Shown here in pieces: positions 34,484 through 44,300 of a stretch of DNA of 64,000 nt; the first letter of the stretch is position 1, and each line of letters begins with the position of its first letter. Origin of the DNA: Streptomyces alboniger (GTDB lineage: Bacteria; Actinomycetota; Actinomycetes; Streptomycetales; Streptomycetaceae); contig NZ_CP023695.1 in the NCBI RefSeq assembly GCF_008704395.1, forward strand, positions 7,750,001 to 7,814,000, in the 5' to 3' direction. A program made the translations under genes and the position numbers. Under the pieces are notes generated by a model, which was not told the origin of the DNA, made no database searches, and saw only the letters and a program-made list of their open reading frames with translations.

Positions 34484-35761
34484 TCACCGGACGGCTTGCG
34501 CGGCGCCCAGCCGCAGTAGGGGCCTCGCGCTGATCGCGGTCAGCGCGAGGATTCCGACGCCGGAGACCAGCATCGGAACGTTGATCTCCGTGAACTGGGC
34601 GACGACACCGGCGGTGATCGCGCCGAACGGCGACACGCACACCGACAGGAGGCGGAACACGCCGTTCACGCGCCCCAGAATGTCCTGCGGAATGGTCGCC
34701 TGGCGGAACGCCGTGATCAGCGTCTGCCAGGTCGCGATGCCGAAGCCGACCGCCCCGAAGGAGATCGCGGCGACCGCCGGCGTCCGGGTTCCGCCGAGCA
34801 GCAGACAGGCGACGCCCATGACGGCGAGCGCCGTCAGGGCTCCGGGCAGTACGCCGATCCTGCGCCGCACCCAGTCGCTGCTGAGCCCGCCGACCACACC
34901 GCCGAGCGCGTTCGCGGCGAGGAAGAAGCCGTACGCGCTCTCCGGGAGGTCCAGCCACTGGACGACGTAGAGGACCATCAGCACACCGAGGCTCATGGTG
35001 AAGAAGTTCAGGGTGCCGAGGACCACCGCCAGCCGGATCAGCAGCCTGTCCTCCCGCAGATAGCGCATGCCCTCGCGGATCATCTGCCACCAGCTGGTCC
35101 GCGGCCCGGCCGGATCGGTCCGCGCCGTGCGCAGCACCGGGAACAGCAGCAGCAGGACGCCGAGCAGGAACGAGACGCCGTCGAGGATGAAGGGCGCCGC
35201 CGCGGCGAACGCGAACAGTACACCGCCCAGCGGCTGGCCGACGCTGTCCCGGAGCACCACCTGCACCGCGTGCAGCCGGCCGTTGGACGTGGTCAGCCGG
35301 TCGGGCGGTACGACCTTGGGCAGAAAGGCCTGGGCGGTGACGAGGAAGACGGACTCGCCCATGCCGAGCACCGCCGCGGCGATGTAGACGAAGAGCAGGT
35401 TGAGCGAGTCGGTCACCACACCGACGGCGATCAGCGCGACGACGACGAACCGCGCCAGGTCGATGGCGATCAGCAGGGCCCGCCGGTCGAAGATGTCGGC
35501 CCACACGCCGCCGATCGGCGCCATCATCATCCCGAACGCGGTGACGATGGTGGTCAGCGACAGCAGCACCGGGTTGTCGGTGAAGGAGAGGGCAAGCAGC
35601 GGAAGCGCGGTGTTGCGTACGCCGTCGCCGAGAGCGGATACGGCGCTCGCCAGCCAGAGGCGGCCGAAGTGCGGCCAGGCCACGCCCGGCGCTGAGGCGG
35701 AGGGTACCGGAGCTTCCTTCTGCGGGGCTCGCTCCGGCCCGCCCGTGCTGCTCGCTTCCAT
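34484..35761 (-). CDS. MFS efflux transporter (EntS-like)
   Basis: 425 residues with about 12 hydrophobic segments. The start is FGRLWLASAVSALGDGVRNTALPLLAL, then TAFGMMMAPIGGVWADIFDRRALL, the loop 2-3 signature, and QAFLPKVVPPDRLTTSNGRLHAVQVVLRDSVGQPLGGVLF. This is the enterobactin-exporter-like group common in NRPS clusters. It is the first gene at the left edge of the azabicycle-type cluster, 46 bp after the radical SAM gene on the same strand, so it likely exports the peptide. A 48-bp near-copy of part of this gene lies at 60144-60191, beyond the cluster's other end. Confidence 0.9.
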   Translation of the reverse strand: MEASSTGGPERAPQKEAPVPSASAPGVAWPHFGRLWLASAVSALGDGVRNTALPLLALSFTDNPVLLSLTTIVTAFGMMMAPIGGVWADIFDRRALLIAIDLARFVVVALIAVGVVTDSLNLLFVYIAAAVLGMGESVFLVTAQAFLPKVVPPDRLTTSNGRLHAVQVVLRDSVGQPLGGVLFAFAAAAPFILDGVSFLLGVLLLLFPVLRTARTDPAGPRTSWWQMIREGMRYLREDRLLIRLAVVLGTLNFFTMSLGVLMVLYVVQWLDLPESAYGFFLAANALGGVVGGLSSDWVRRRIGVLPGALTALAVMGVACLLLGGTRTPAVAAISFGAVGFGIATWQTLITAFRQATIPQDILGRVNGVFRLLSVCVSPFGAITAGVVAQFTEINVPMLVSGVGILALTAISARPLLRLGAAQAVR

Positions 35762-35807
35762 CACCCTCGCCTCGTCGCCGCGTCACGCCTGTGGTCCACC
35801 GGCTCCT

Positions 35808-37658
35808 CTAGCCGACGGCATCGACGCCCGTGACCAGGCTGAGCAGGCGTCCCTCCTCCTCGAACAGGATGCGGTGGTCGTGGAACAGTTCCAACGTCCG
35901 GGTGAGGTCGGCCTCGCTCATGCCCTCCGGAGCGGTCAACTGGTCGCGGCGACGGGGTGAGTTGAGCGTACGGAGCAGACGCAGCGTGTGCGCGTCGACC
36001 AGGATCCTCCGCGGCTCGCCGAACCGGGTGTCCTCGATGTGGTACGCGTCGCCGTCCCGGATCAGTTCCAGGCGGGGCCGCTCGGCGTCGTCCTTCCAGT
36101 GGGTCTGCCATGCGGCCACCACCCTCTGGAGGGTGGGGTACCACTTCAGCGCGGGCAGGGCGTACGGCGCCGCCCCATGGTCGGTGAAGAAGTAGGCCAG
36201 CTGGTCCAGCTGCTGCGGCTCGAAGGGGAAGACCAGCGGATAGAAGTCCATCGGACGCAGGTCGAGGCCGTACTTGACCCGCTCGTTGAAGTAGGGGCTG
36301 AACCGGTCGAAGCGGATGAAGAAGGCGCCGGTCGGAGGGGTGAGATGGGCCAGGAGCGGAAAGTCCCGCTCGTACTTGGCGTACATCTCCTCGGGCTCGC
36401 GGGGGGCGCCGACGAGGAGGTTCCACTCCGGGTGGATGCCGTACTGGAGGCAGAGCTTCATGAACTGAAGGCTCTGGAAGGCCGTGGTGCCCTTGCCGAG
36501 CAGCTTGAGCATCTCGCTGTTGACGGCCTCGATCCCGGCCTGGACGCGGTTGACCCGGGCCTTGGCGAGCGCCTGCACGTGGGGCACGCTCAGCGGGAGT
36601 TTGATCTCGTAGAAGATGGACGCGTCGTCGGGGGCGTCGACCCTCGGGAACACCTCCGCCGGGTAGTTCCTCGGGAGGATGTAGTCGGTGCACATGTAGT
36701 TCTTGAACTGCGGGTGGAAGTCGAAGAGCCACTCGAACTGCCGGACCGCCAGGTCGGGGTCCATCTGCCGGAACCCGATGGTCTCGTCGTTGAGCCCGCA
36801 GAACGAGCAGTGGCTGCGCGCCCCCCACCAGCATCCGCGCGAGGTCTCGAAGAACAGGGTGGGTTCGAGCTTCCCCTCCGCGATGGTTTCCTCGGCGTCG
36901 CGCATGGCGGCGGCGAAGCCGTCGTAGTCGAGCGGCACGTAGTCGTTGATGTCCCGGTCCCGGCCCACGCTCAGCCGGACCTGCGGAGACATGCAGTTGT
37001 CGCGGCTGATGACGCCCCGGATGCCGGAGATCTCGTCTCTCGTGCCGGCCAGCATGTGATCGAGGAAGGCCGCGAAGCTGACCAGGCTCGGCCCGGAGAA
37101 CACGTAGTCCAGATAGGGCACTTCGGACGCGAGGACGGCACCCATCGAGGTCTCGCAGTTCGACCCGCCGAGGAGGATCACCGCTTCGGGGTTGCGGTCC
37201 TTGACCATCTTGGCGAGGGCGAGGGCCGGCACCGTCTGCGCGAACATCGAGGTGAGCCCGACGACGTCCGCGGACGCGAGGTCGTAGCGGTCGATGAGAT
37301 CGGCCAGAAACTCCTCGACGCCGTCGCGGTAACGCAACAGGTCTTCTCTGAACCCCTCTTGCGCCGGCTCGCGGTAGTAGCGGCTGAAGTACGTGTCGGT
37401 GTTGTCCGGTTCGTCAGGGAAGGCGATGTGCCGGAAAAGCCATTCCCCCACCCCGCTGTAGAGGTGGGTCATGTCGCCGGAGATCTCCTCGTACGTGGCG
37501 ACACCGAAGTACTTCGTGAAGTCGACGTTGGGGTAGTGGACCTCGGCGGTGACCCGGTCGGCGTACTCCTGGCCGACCAGGCCCGCGAGTTGGCTGAGGG
37601 CGAACGACGGGCGGTTCCAGTCGGCGAAAGGCATATTGACCAGGGCAACGCGAAGCAC
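35808..37658 (-). CDS. Cobalamin-binding radical SAM enzyme (RiPP maturation rSAM protein 1-like)
   Basis: 616 residues. The N-terminal half has the B12-binding-type Rossmann pattern: ADVVGLTSMFAQTVPALALA, AVILLGGSNCETSMGAVLA, YVFSGPSLVSF. The radical SAM cluster motif is RGCWWGARSHCSFCGLN, a C-x7-C-x2-C spacing (about residues 276-287) that I know from the family named RiPP maturation radical SAM protein 1. LLVGAPREPEEM follows as a SAM-binding strand. No precursor peptide was recognised nearby; instead the gene is divergent from an NRPS unit. It may alkylate or rearrange a carrier-bound amino acid. GTG start at 37658 with AGAGG upstream. It shares the strand with the exporter. Confidence 0.85.
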   Translation of the reverse strand: MLRVALVNMPFADWNRPSFALSQLAGLVGQEYADRVTAEVHYPNVDFTKYFGVATYEEISGDMTHLYSGVGEWLFRHIAFPDEPDNTDTYFSRYYREPAQEGFREDLLRYRDGVEEFLADLIDRYDLASADVVGLTSMFAQTVPALALAKMVKDRNPEAVILLGGSNCETSMGAVLASEVPYLDYVFSGPSLVSFAAFLDHMLAGTRDEISGIRGVISRDNCMSPQVRLSVGRDRDINDYVPLDYDGFAAAMRDAEETIAEGKLEPTLFFETSRGCWWGARSHCSFCGLNDETIGFRQMDPDLAVRQFEWLFDFHPQFKNYMCTDYILPRNYPAEVFPRVDAPDDASIFYEIKLPLSVPHVQALAKARVNRVQAGIEAVNSEMLKLLGKGTTAFQSLQFMKLCLQYGIHPEWNLLVGAPREPEEMYAKYERDFPLLAHLTPPTGAFFIRFDRFSPYFNERVKYGLDLRPMDFYPLVFPFEPQQLDQLAYFFTDHGAAPYALPALKWYPTLQRVVAAWQTHWKDDAERPRLELIRDGDAYHIEDTRFGEPRRILVDAHTLRLLRTLNSPRRRDQLTAPEGMSEADLTRTLELFHDHRILFEEEGRLLSLVTGVDAVG

Positions 37659-37866
37659 AGGGAAACCTCTCGGAAGGGGGCGGCTCTCGAGGGACGCTCC
37701 ACGTGAGGCGCCGAAGGGCGCAACGTCGGCCGGTGCCGACAGTTGACCCTGATCCCCCCGTGCAGCCGAGTCGGCTGATTGAGGCTATGCACAGCCCCTC
37801 CGGCCGGTCAAGGCTCTTATGGACAGGGAAAGTTGAGCTGCCGAGGTTCGTTGAAATGATCTCCAC

Positions 37867-37894
37867 GCCGTACGGCATCGTGACGTACGATGCC
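37867..37894. promoter_or_regulatory. Overlapping palindromes in the divergent rSAM/NRPS promoter region
   Basis: GGCATCGT (37874-37881) and ACGATGCC (37887-37894) form a perfect 8-bp inverted repeat around GACGT. It overlaps the perfect 10-base palindrome GCCGTACGGC (37867-37876). This lies between the divergent starts at 37658 and 37960 in a locally AT-richer stretch, so a cluster-specific operator is likely. The remaining 300 bp of this intergenic region hold an open 59-codon frame (37787-37966) with no recognisable product. Confidence 0.6.
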
Positions 37895-37959
37895 TCCGGT
37901 ACCCGGATGCCACCGCAGGGCCGCCGGGCGGGACTGGCCAACTCATGGGGGAGAGCTTC

Positions 37960-38241
37960 GTGTTGAACGCCGAGAGCGATGAGCCGACACCGACCGAAGC
38001 GCGTGTGACGGCCATCTGGGCCGAGGTGCTGCAACACGACGCGTTCGGCCCCGACGACAACTTCTTCGCCGTCGGCGGGCACTCCATGACCGCCACACTG
38101 GTGACGTATCAGCTGCGGGACGAATGGGGTGTCGAGTTCCCCCTCACGCTCATCTTCGAGCACTCCACGGTCCGTGAACTCGCGTCGATGATCGACCGCG
38201 CCAAGGCCGAGGCCGTCGACTCCGACACCGTGACCGGCTGA
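37960..38241 (+). CDS. Free-standing peptidyl carrier protein
   Basis: About 93 residues forming one carrier domain: EARVTAIWAEVLQHDAFGPDDNFFAVGGHSMTATLVTYQL, with the phosphopantetheine serine in GGHSM, then FPLTLIFEHSTVRELASMID. The GTG at 37960 is favoured by GGGGGAG six bases before it; the ATG at 37945 has no ribosome binding site. A separate carrier lets one residue be loaded or modified in trans, for example by the neighbouring radical SAM enzyme or SDR. It is 76 bp before the large NRPS gene and surely co-transcribed. Confidence 0.9.
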   Translation: MLNAESDEPTPTEARVTAIWAEVLQHDAFGPDDNFFAVGGHSMTATLVTYQLRDEWGVEFPLTLIFEHSTVRELASMIDRAKAEAVDSDTVTG

Positions 38242-38317
38242 CCCCTGGAAGGCGCCTCGTCGGGTTCGTGCCGCCGGCGCGGACCCGCGCTGATCCCTGC
38301 GCGAAGGAAGTGGCCCG

Positions 38318-41300
38318 ATGCACCCGGAGCTGACCCTCGAACACCGGCGCGCGCGATTCCTGGAGCGGATCCGTCTCGCCGCCGCCGGATCCGGCCGGCC
38401 CGCGGAGCGGCCCCGGCCGGCCCCCGCGCCGCAGGCTCTTCCCACGGCGCTGCCCCGGGCCGTAGCCACCGGACCGGCCGCCCCGCCCGACCGCCGGACC
38501 ATCGTCCGCCCCCTCGGCGAGGCAGCCGTCAAGGCCCTGCACGACTGCGCCGCGCGGGGCCGCGTGACCGTCGAATCCGTCCTGTCGGCCGCGCTGCTCG
38601 CCTCCGTGGCGCTGTACTGCGCGGAGTCGGACCTGCTCGTCGCCGTCGACGACGGCGAGAGCGGCCCGCGACAACTCGCCCTGCCCGTCGACACGGCCGG
38701 AACACTGTCCCACCTCGCCCTCAGCACTGACCGTGCGCTCGGCGCGGCTCTGGCCACGGGCGCGCGGCCACCGGCCGGTACGGTGCCGCCTCTGATGCTG
38801 CGCATCGTGCGCGGCGGCCCCGACACCAGCACCGAGACCGGCTCCAGCTCCAGTGTGGGAGACGTCCACCTGACGCTCTCCACCACCGGTACCGTGACCG
38901 CTGCATACGACCCCGACCGCCACGAGACGGAGCTGATCGAGGGGGTCATGCGGAGCGCGGAGATCATCCTGGAAACCTCCCTCACCGTCCCGGACGCCCC
39001 GCTGTCCGCGCTGCGCCCGCTGTCCGACGACGAGCTGCGCAAGGTCACCGAGGAGCCCAACCGCACCGCGCGCCCACGCCGCCCCGGCACCCTCACCGAC
39101 GCCTTCGACGACGCTCGGCGGAAGTTCGCCGACCGGACCGCGCTGGTGGACGCGGCGGGCACCCTCACCTACCGCAGGACCGCCGAGGAGGCCGCGCGGA
39201 TCGGACACCGGCTGCGCGCCGCCGGGGCAGGGCCCGAGGATCTCGTGGCCGTCCTGGTCTCCCGCGACGACAAGCGCTGGGTCCTGGCCTGCCTCGGCGC
39301 GCTGCACGCGGGCGCCGCCTGGCTGCCGATCGACCCGGCCGTGCCGCCCGCCCGGTTGGAGACGCTGCTGCGCGGCGCCGGCGTCACGGCGGTCGTCACC
39401 GACGCCACACAGCGCGGGCGGGTGCCCTCCGGCGCGTGGGGCCTGATCGACCTGGACGACGAGGATCGCCTGGACGACGAGGATCGCGACGGCGTCCCCG
39501 CCGACGAGGCGGTGTGGGCCCCCGCACCCACAGACCCGCGCCGACTCGCGTACGCGATGTACACCTCGGGCAGTACCGGCGCGCCCCGCGCGGTCCTCGT
39601 GGAGCACGACAGCACGCTCAACTTCGTCGCGTCCCTTCAGCGGCTCTTCGAACTGACCCCGGACGACCGTATGTTGCAGTACGCCTCGCCCGGATTCGAC
39701 GTATCGGTCTTCGAGATCTTCTGCGCGCTGCTCAGCGGCTCCTCGCTGCACATGATCGGCGACGACGACCGCCGTTCGGTCGAGGGGCTGACCCGCGCGC
39801 TCACCGAGGGCGGCATCACTGTGGCCGAACTCCCTCCCGCGCTACTGGAGTTGATGGAGCCGGAGCGCGTTCCGCGGCTGCGGCTCGTCTCGGTGGGTGG
39901 TGAACCCTTCTCCGGCGAACTCACCACCCGCTGGTCCAAGGACCGCCGGTTCGTCAACGGCTACGGGACGACAGAGACCACCATCGGCGTCATCTACAAG
40001 GAATGCGCCGGCCAGTGGCGGTCCGCGCCGCCCATCGGCCTCCCCGTCGACAACCACCAGGCCTACATCCTCGACGACGAGCTGCGGCCCGTACCGCCTT
40101 GCGCGGTGGGCGAGTTGTTCGTCGGCGGCGCCGGTGTGGCCCGCGGATATCTGGGCCAGGCCGCGCGTACCGCGGAACGTTTCCTGCCCGACCCGTTCCG
40201 GCCCGGCGGCCGCCTCTACCGCACCGGGGATCTCGCCCGCTGGTCGGCGGACGGCGACATCGTCTTCCTCGGCCGCCGGGACCGGCAGGTCAAGGTCCGC
40301 GGACAGCGCGTCGAGCTGGGGGAGATCGAGGCCGCGCTCACCGGGCTGTCCGAGGTCTCCGCCGCCGTGGTCGCCGACCTCGACGCCACGCTCGTGGGCT
40401 TCGTCGTCCCCGCTCCCGGCCGGCGGCCCGACCTCGACGGTGTCCGCCGGCACCTCACGGGAACGCTGCCGTCGTACATGGTTCCCGCGCTGCTGACCAC
40501 CGTGGAGCAGATACCGATCACCGCTTCCGGCAAGGTCGACCTGGCCGCGCTTGCGGCACTGCGCCCCGCCGCACCGAGCCGGGCCGACGACCCTGTGCCG
40601 GAAGGCGGACGCGACGGTTCCGGCGAGGAGGAGGGTGCGGCGGAGTCACCGCGGGCCGGCCTCGTACGACGTATCGCCGAGGAGGGCTGCGCCACCCTGC
40701 TGCCCGGCGCGCGCATCACCGCCGGGACCAACTTCTTCGCCACCGGCGGCGACAGCATCCGCGCGATCCGGCTGCTGTCCTGGGTGCGCGAGGTCTTCGG
40801 GGCGGAGATACCGATGAGCCGGTTCTTCCGGAACCCCACCCCCGGCGCCCTCGCGGAGGCGATCGAGCGACACCGGGCCGACCCCGGCGGCACGGCCACG
40901 GGCTCCTCCCGGGCGCCTGCCCCCGTCATGGCCGCGGGCGACGAGGGGGAGGCCCCGCTGTCCTCCTCGCAGCAACGGCTCTGGTTCCTCGACCAGTTGC
41001 GGCCCGGCGATCCCTCGTACAACGTCCTCGAAGTGTTCCTGCTGCGTGGGGAATTGGACGACGGCGCGCTGGACAGCGCCCTGCACGAACTGTCCGTACG
41101 CCACGAGATGCTGCGCACCCGCTACGTGGCGACCGGCGGCGTGCCCCGCCAGGTGGTCGACCCGGAGCCGACGGCGCGGCTCGCCCGCGTGGATCTGAGC
41201 GGGGCGCCCGCGGCGGACCTCGACGCGCTGCTCGCCGCGGAGGCCGCGCAGCCGTTCGACCTGGCCGTCGGCCCCCTCGTCCGGGTCACGCTCGTGCGCC

Positions 41301-44300
41301 GTGGCCCGCGCGAACACGTCCTCGCCTGGGTCGTCCACCACATGGTCGCCGACGGGCGCTCGACCGAGGTGCTCTTCGGCGAACTCAGCTCGCTGTACGG
41401 CTCGTTCCGCCGCGGCCTGTCACCCGACCTGCCTCCGGTGACGCTGACCTTCCGGGACTACGCGGGGCGGCAGCGTGCCTCACTGGGCGACGACACCCAT
41501 CGCGAGGGCCTCGCCTACTGGCGCAGGCAGCTCGCCGGAGTGCCCGCCCAGGTGGAGCTGCCCACCGACCGATCGCGCCCGGCGGAGCCCACCACCAAGG
41601 GCGGCACCCTCTACTTCGACCTGCCGCCAGGGACGGGGGACCGGCTCGCCGCGTTCGCCGGCCGTGCGGGCGTCACGCCGTTCATGACGCTCCTCACGGC
41701 CTTCTTCGCGCAGCTCTCCCGGTACGGGCGCGACAAGGACCTCGTCGTCGGCACGCCGTTCGCCAACCGCAACCGGCGCGATGTCGAGGACCTGGTCGGT
41801 TTCCTGGTCAACACCGTGCCGCTGCGCGCCGACTGCTCGGGCGACCCGCCCTTCACGGCCCTGCTCCAGCAGGTGACCGGGATGACACTGGCTGCGGGTG
41901 ACCACTCCGAGGTGCCGTTCGAGGATCTGGTGAGCGGCCTCGGCGTGCGGCGCGACCTCGGCGTCAATCCGCTGGTACAGGTGATGTTCCAGGTGATCGA
42001 CGCCCCGGAGGACCAGCTGTGCCTGGACGGCGTCGAGACCACCAAGATCCCTGTGGAGGAGCGGGCCGCCGCCTTCGACCTCGTCCTGGAGCTGCGGACC
42101 GGGCGGGACGGACGCCTCACCGGACGCCTCAACTACAGCACCGACCTCTTCGACCGCGAGACGGCGGCCCGCATGGCCGGGCACTACCGGCAGATCCTCT
42201 GCTCGGCGCTCGCCGACCCGCAGCGGCGCCTGTCCCGGCTCGACCTGCTCGACCCCGATGAGCGGCGCCGGCTGCTCGGCACCTTCGACGAGGCCGTCAC
42301 GACGCCGGTGGACACCATCACCGCGCTCGTCGAACGGCAGGCCGCGCAGCGCGGGGACGCCGTCGCCGTGACGGAAGCCGACGGGCAGCTCAGTTACGGG
42401 GAGCTGAACACCGCCGCCAACCGGCTCGCCCACCATCTGAAGGGCCTCGGCGTCGGCCCCGACGTCCTCGTCGCGCTCTGCCTGCCGCCGAGCGCCGACC
42501 TGATCACCGCCATGCTCGGGGTGCTGAAGGCCGGCGGGGCGTACCTCCCGATCGACCCCGGGCACCCCGCCGAACGCGTCCGTCTGCTGCTCGCCGACTG
42601 CGGCGTCGGCGTCGCGGTGAGCCGCGGGGACGTACGGGACAGACTGCCGGAGGGCCTGGCCCACCGCGTCGACCTGGACGACGACCGCGCCCGCCTCGAC
42701 GCCTGCCCGACCGAGAACCCGCCGGGACCCGATCCGCGGGACCTCGCGTACGTCATCCACACCTCGGGCTCGACCGGCCGGCCCAAGGGCGTCGCCGTCC
42801 CGCATCACGCGCTCGCGCGGCTCGTGCTGGGCTGCGACCAGTCCCCGGTCGGTCCGGACGACACCTTCCTCATGGTGCATCCGCCGAGCTTCGACGCGTC
42901 GAACCTGGAGATCTGGCTGCCCCTGGCGCACGGCGCGTCCACCGTCGCTCCCCCCGAGCGGCTGGTCGACCCGGTCGAGCTGGGGGATGCCATCCGCCGC
43001 CACGGCGTGAGCGTGCTGTGGCTGTCCGCCCCGCTGGCGCAGATGACCGTCGACACGGACGCCCGACTCCTCGCGGGCGTACGGCAATTGGGCATTGGCG
43101 GACAGGCGCCGTCCGTACCGCATGTGCGCCGGCTCATGCGCGAGCTGCCCGAACTGCGGGTCCTGAACTGTTACGGCCCCACCGAGTCCGCGACCAACAC
43201 CACCCTGCACCACCTCGCCCACGAACCGGCCGAGGACGTCACCTCCATACCGATGGGCCGCCCGATCGGCGACACCCGGGTGTACGTGGTGGGTGTGCAC
43301 GGGGAGCCGGTGCCCGTAGGCGTGCCGGGCGAACTGTGGATCGGCGGGCGCGGTCTGGCCCGCGGCTATCTCGGCGCACCCGCCCTGACCGCCGAGCGTT
43401 TCGTCCCTGACCCCTTCGGGCCCGTCGGGCAGCGCGTCTACCGCACGGGCGACATCGTCCGCCGACTGCCGGACGGCACCCTGGACTTCCTCGGCCGCGA
43501 CGACGACCAGGTCAAGATCCGCGGGCACCGCATCGAACTGGGCGAGGTCGCCACGGTCGTCCGCGGGCACGCCGGCGTACGGGACGCCCACGTGCGGCGC
43601 CACGGTACGGCCGGAGCGGCGGAACTGGCCGCGTACGTCGTCCCCCACACGCCCGGCCTCGACACCGAGGACCTCTTCCGCCATCTGCGGCAGCGCCTGC
43701 CCGACTACATGGTCCCCGCGACCGTCACCGAGCTGGCCGAGCTGCCGGTGTCGTCCAACGGCAAGGTGGATCCGGCACGATTGCCCGAGCCACGGCGTCC
43801 GCGGGAGGGAGCCGGCGGCGGCCGGGCACCGCGCAGCGGCGTCGAGAAGGCCGTCCACGCGGTGTGGGCGGACGTTCTCGGACGCGACTCCTTCGGCGTC
43901 GACGACGACTTCTTCGTGATCGGCGGCAATTCCTACCAGGCGGCTCAGGTCGTCGCCCGGCTGCGCGCGGAGCTGGGCGCCGACCTCTCGCTCCGTACGC
44001 TCTTCGAGCACCGGCGGGTCGCGGAGCTGGCGGCCGCCGTGGCAGCGGCGGATCCCGGCCCGGCCGGCACCGGCACCCCGGTGCGCCGGGGGCCGGACGG
44101 CGCCCCCGCTCCGCTCTCGGTCGAGCAGCAGCGCCTGTGGTTCCTCGACCAGCTGCACCCGGGCGGCGCCGACTACAACGTGCCCGTGAACCTGTGGCTG
44201 CGGGGCGAACTCGACACCGATGCCCTGCGCGCGGCACTGCGCGAGGTGGTGGCGCGTCACGAGGTGCTGCGCTCCCGGTTCACGCTGGGCCCGGACCGTC

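Noticed and set aside
37787..37966. 59-codon plus-strand frame between the radical SAM and PCP genes as a RiPP precursor
   Set aside because: No ribosome binding site or recognised leader or core; it overlaps the promoter palindromes and ends inside the PCP start, so it is better read as regulatory DNA. Kept only as a possibility in the radical SAM finding.
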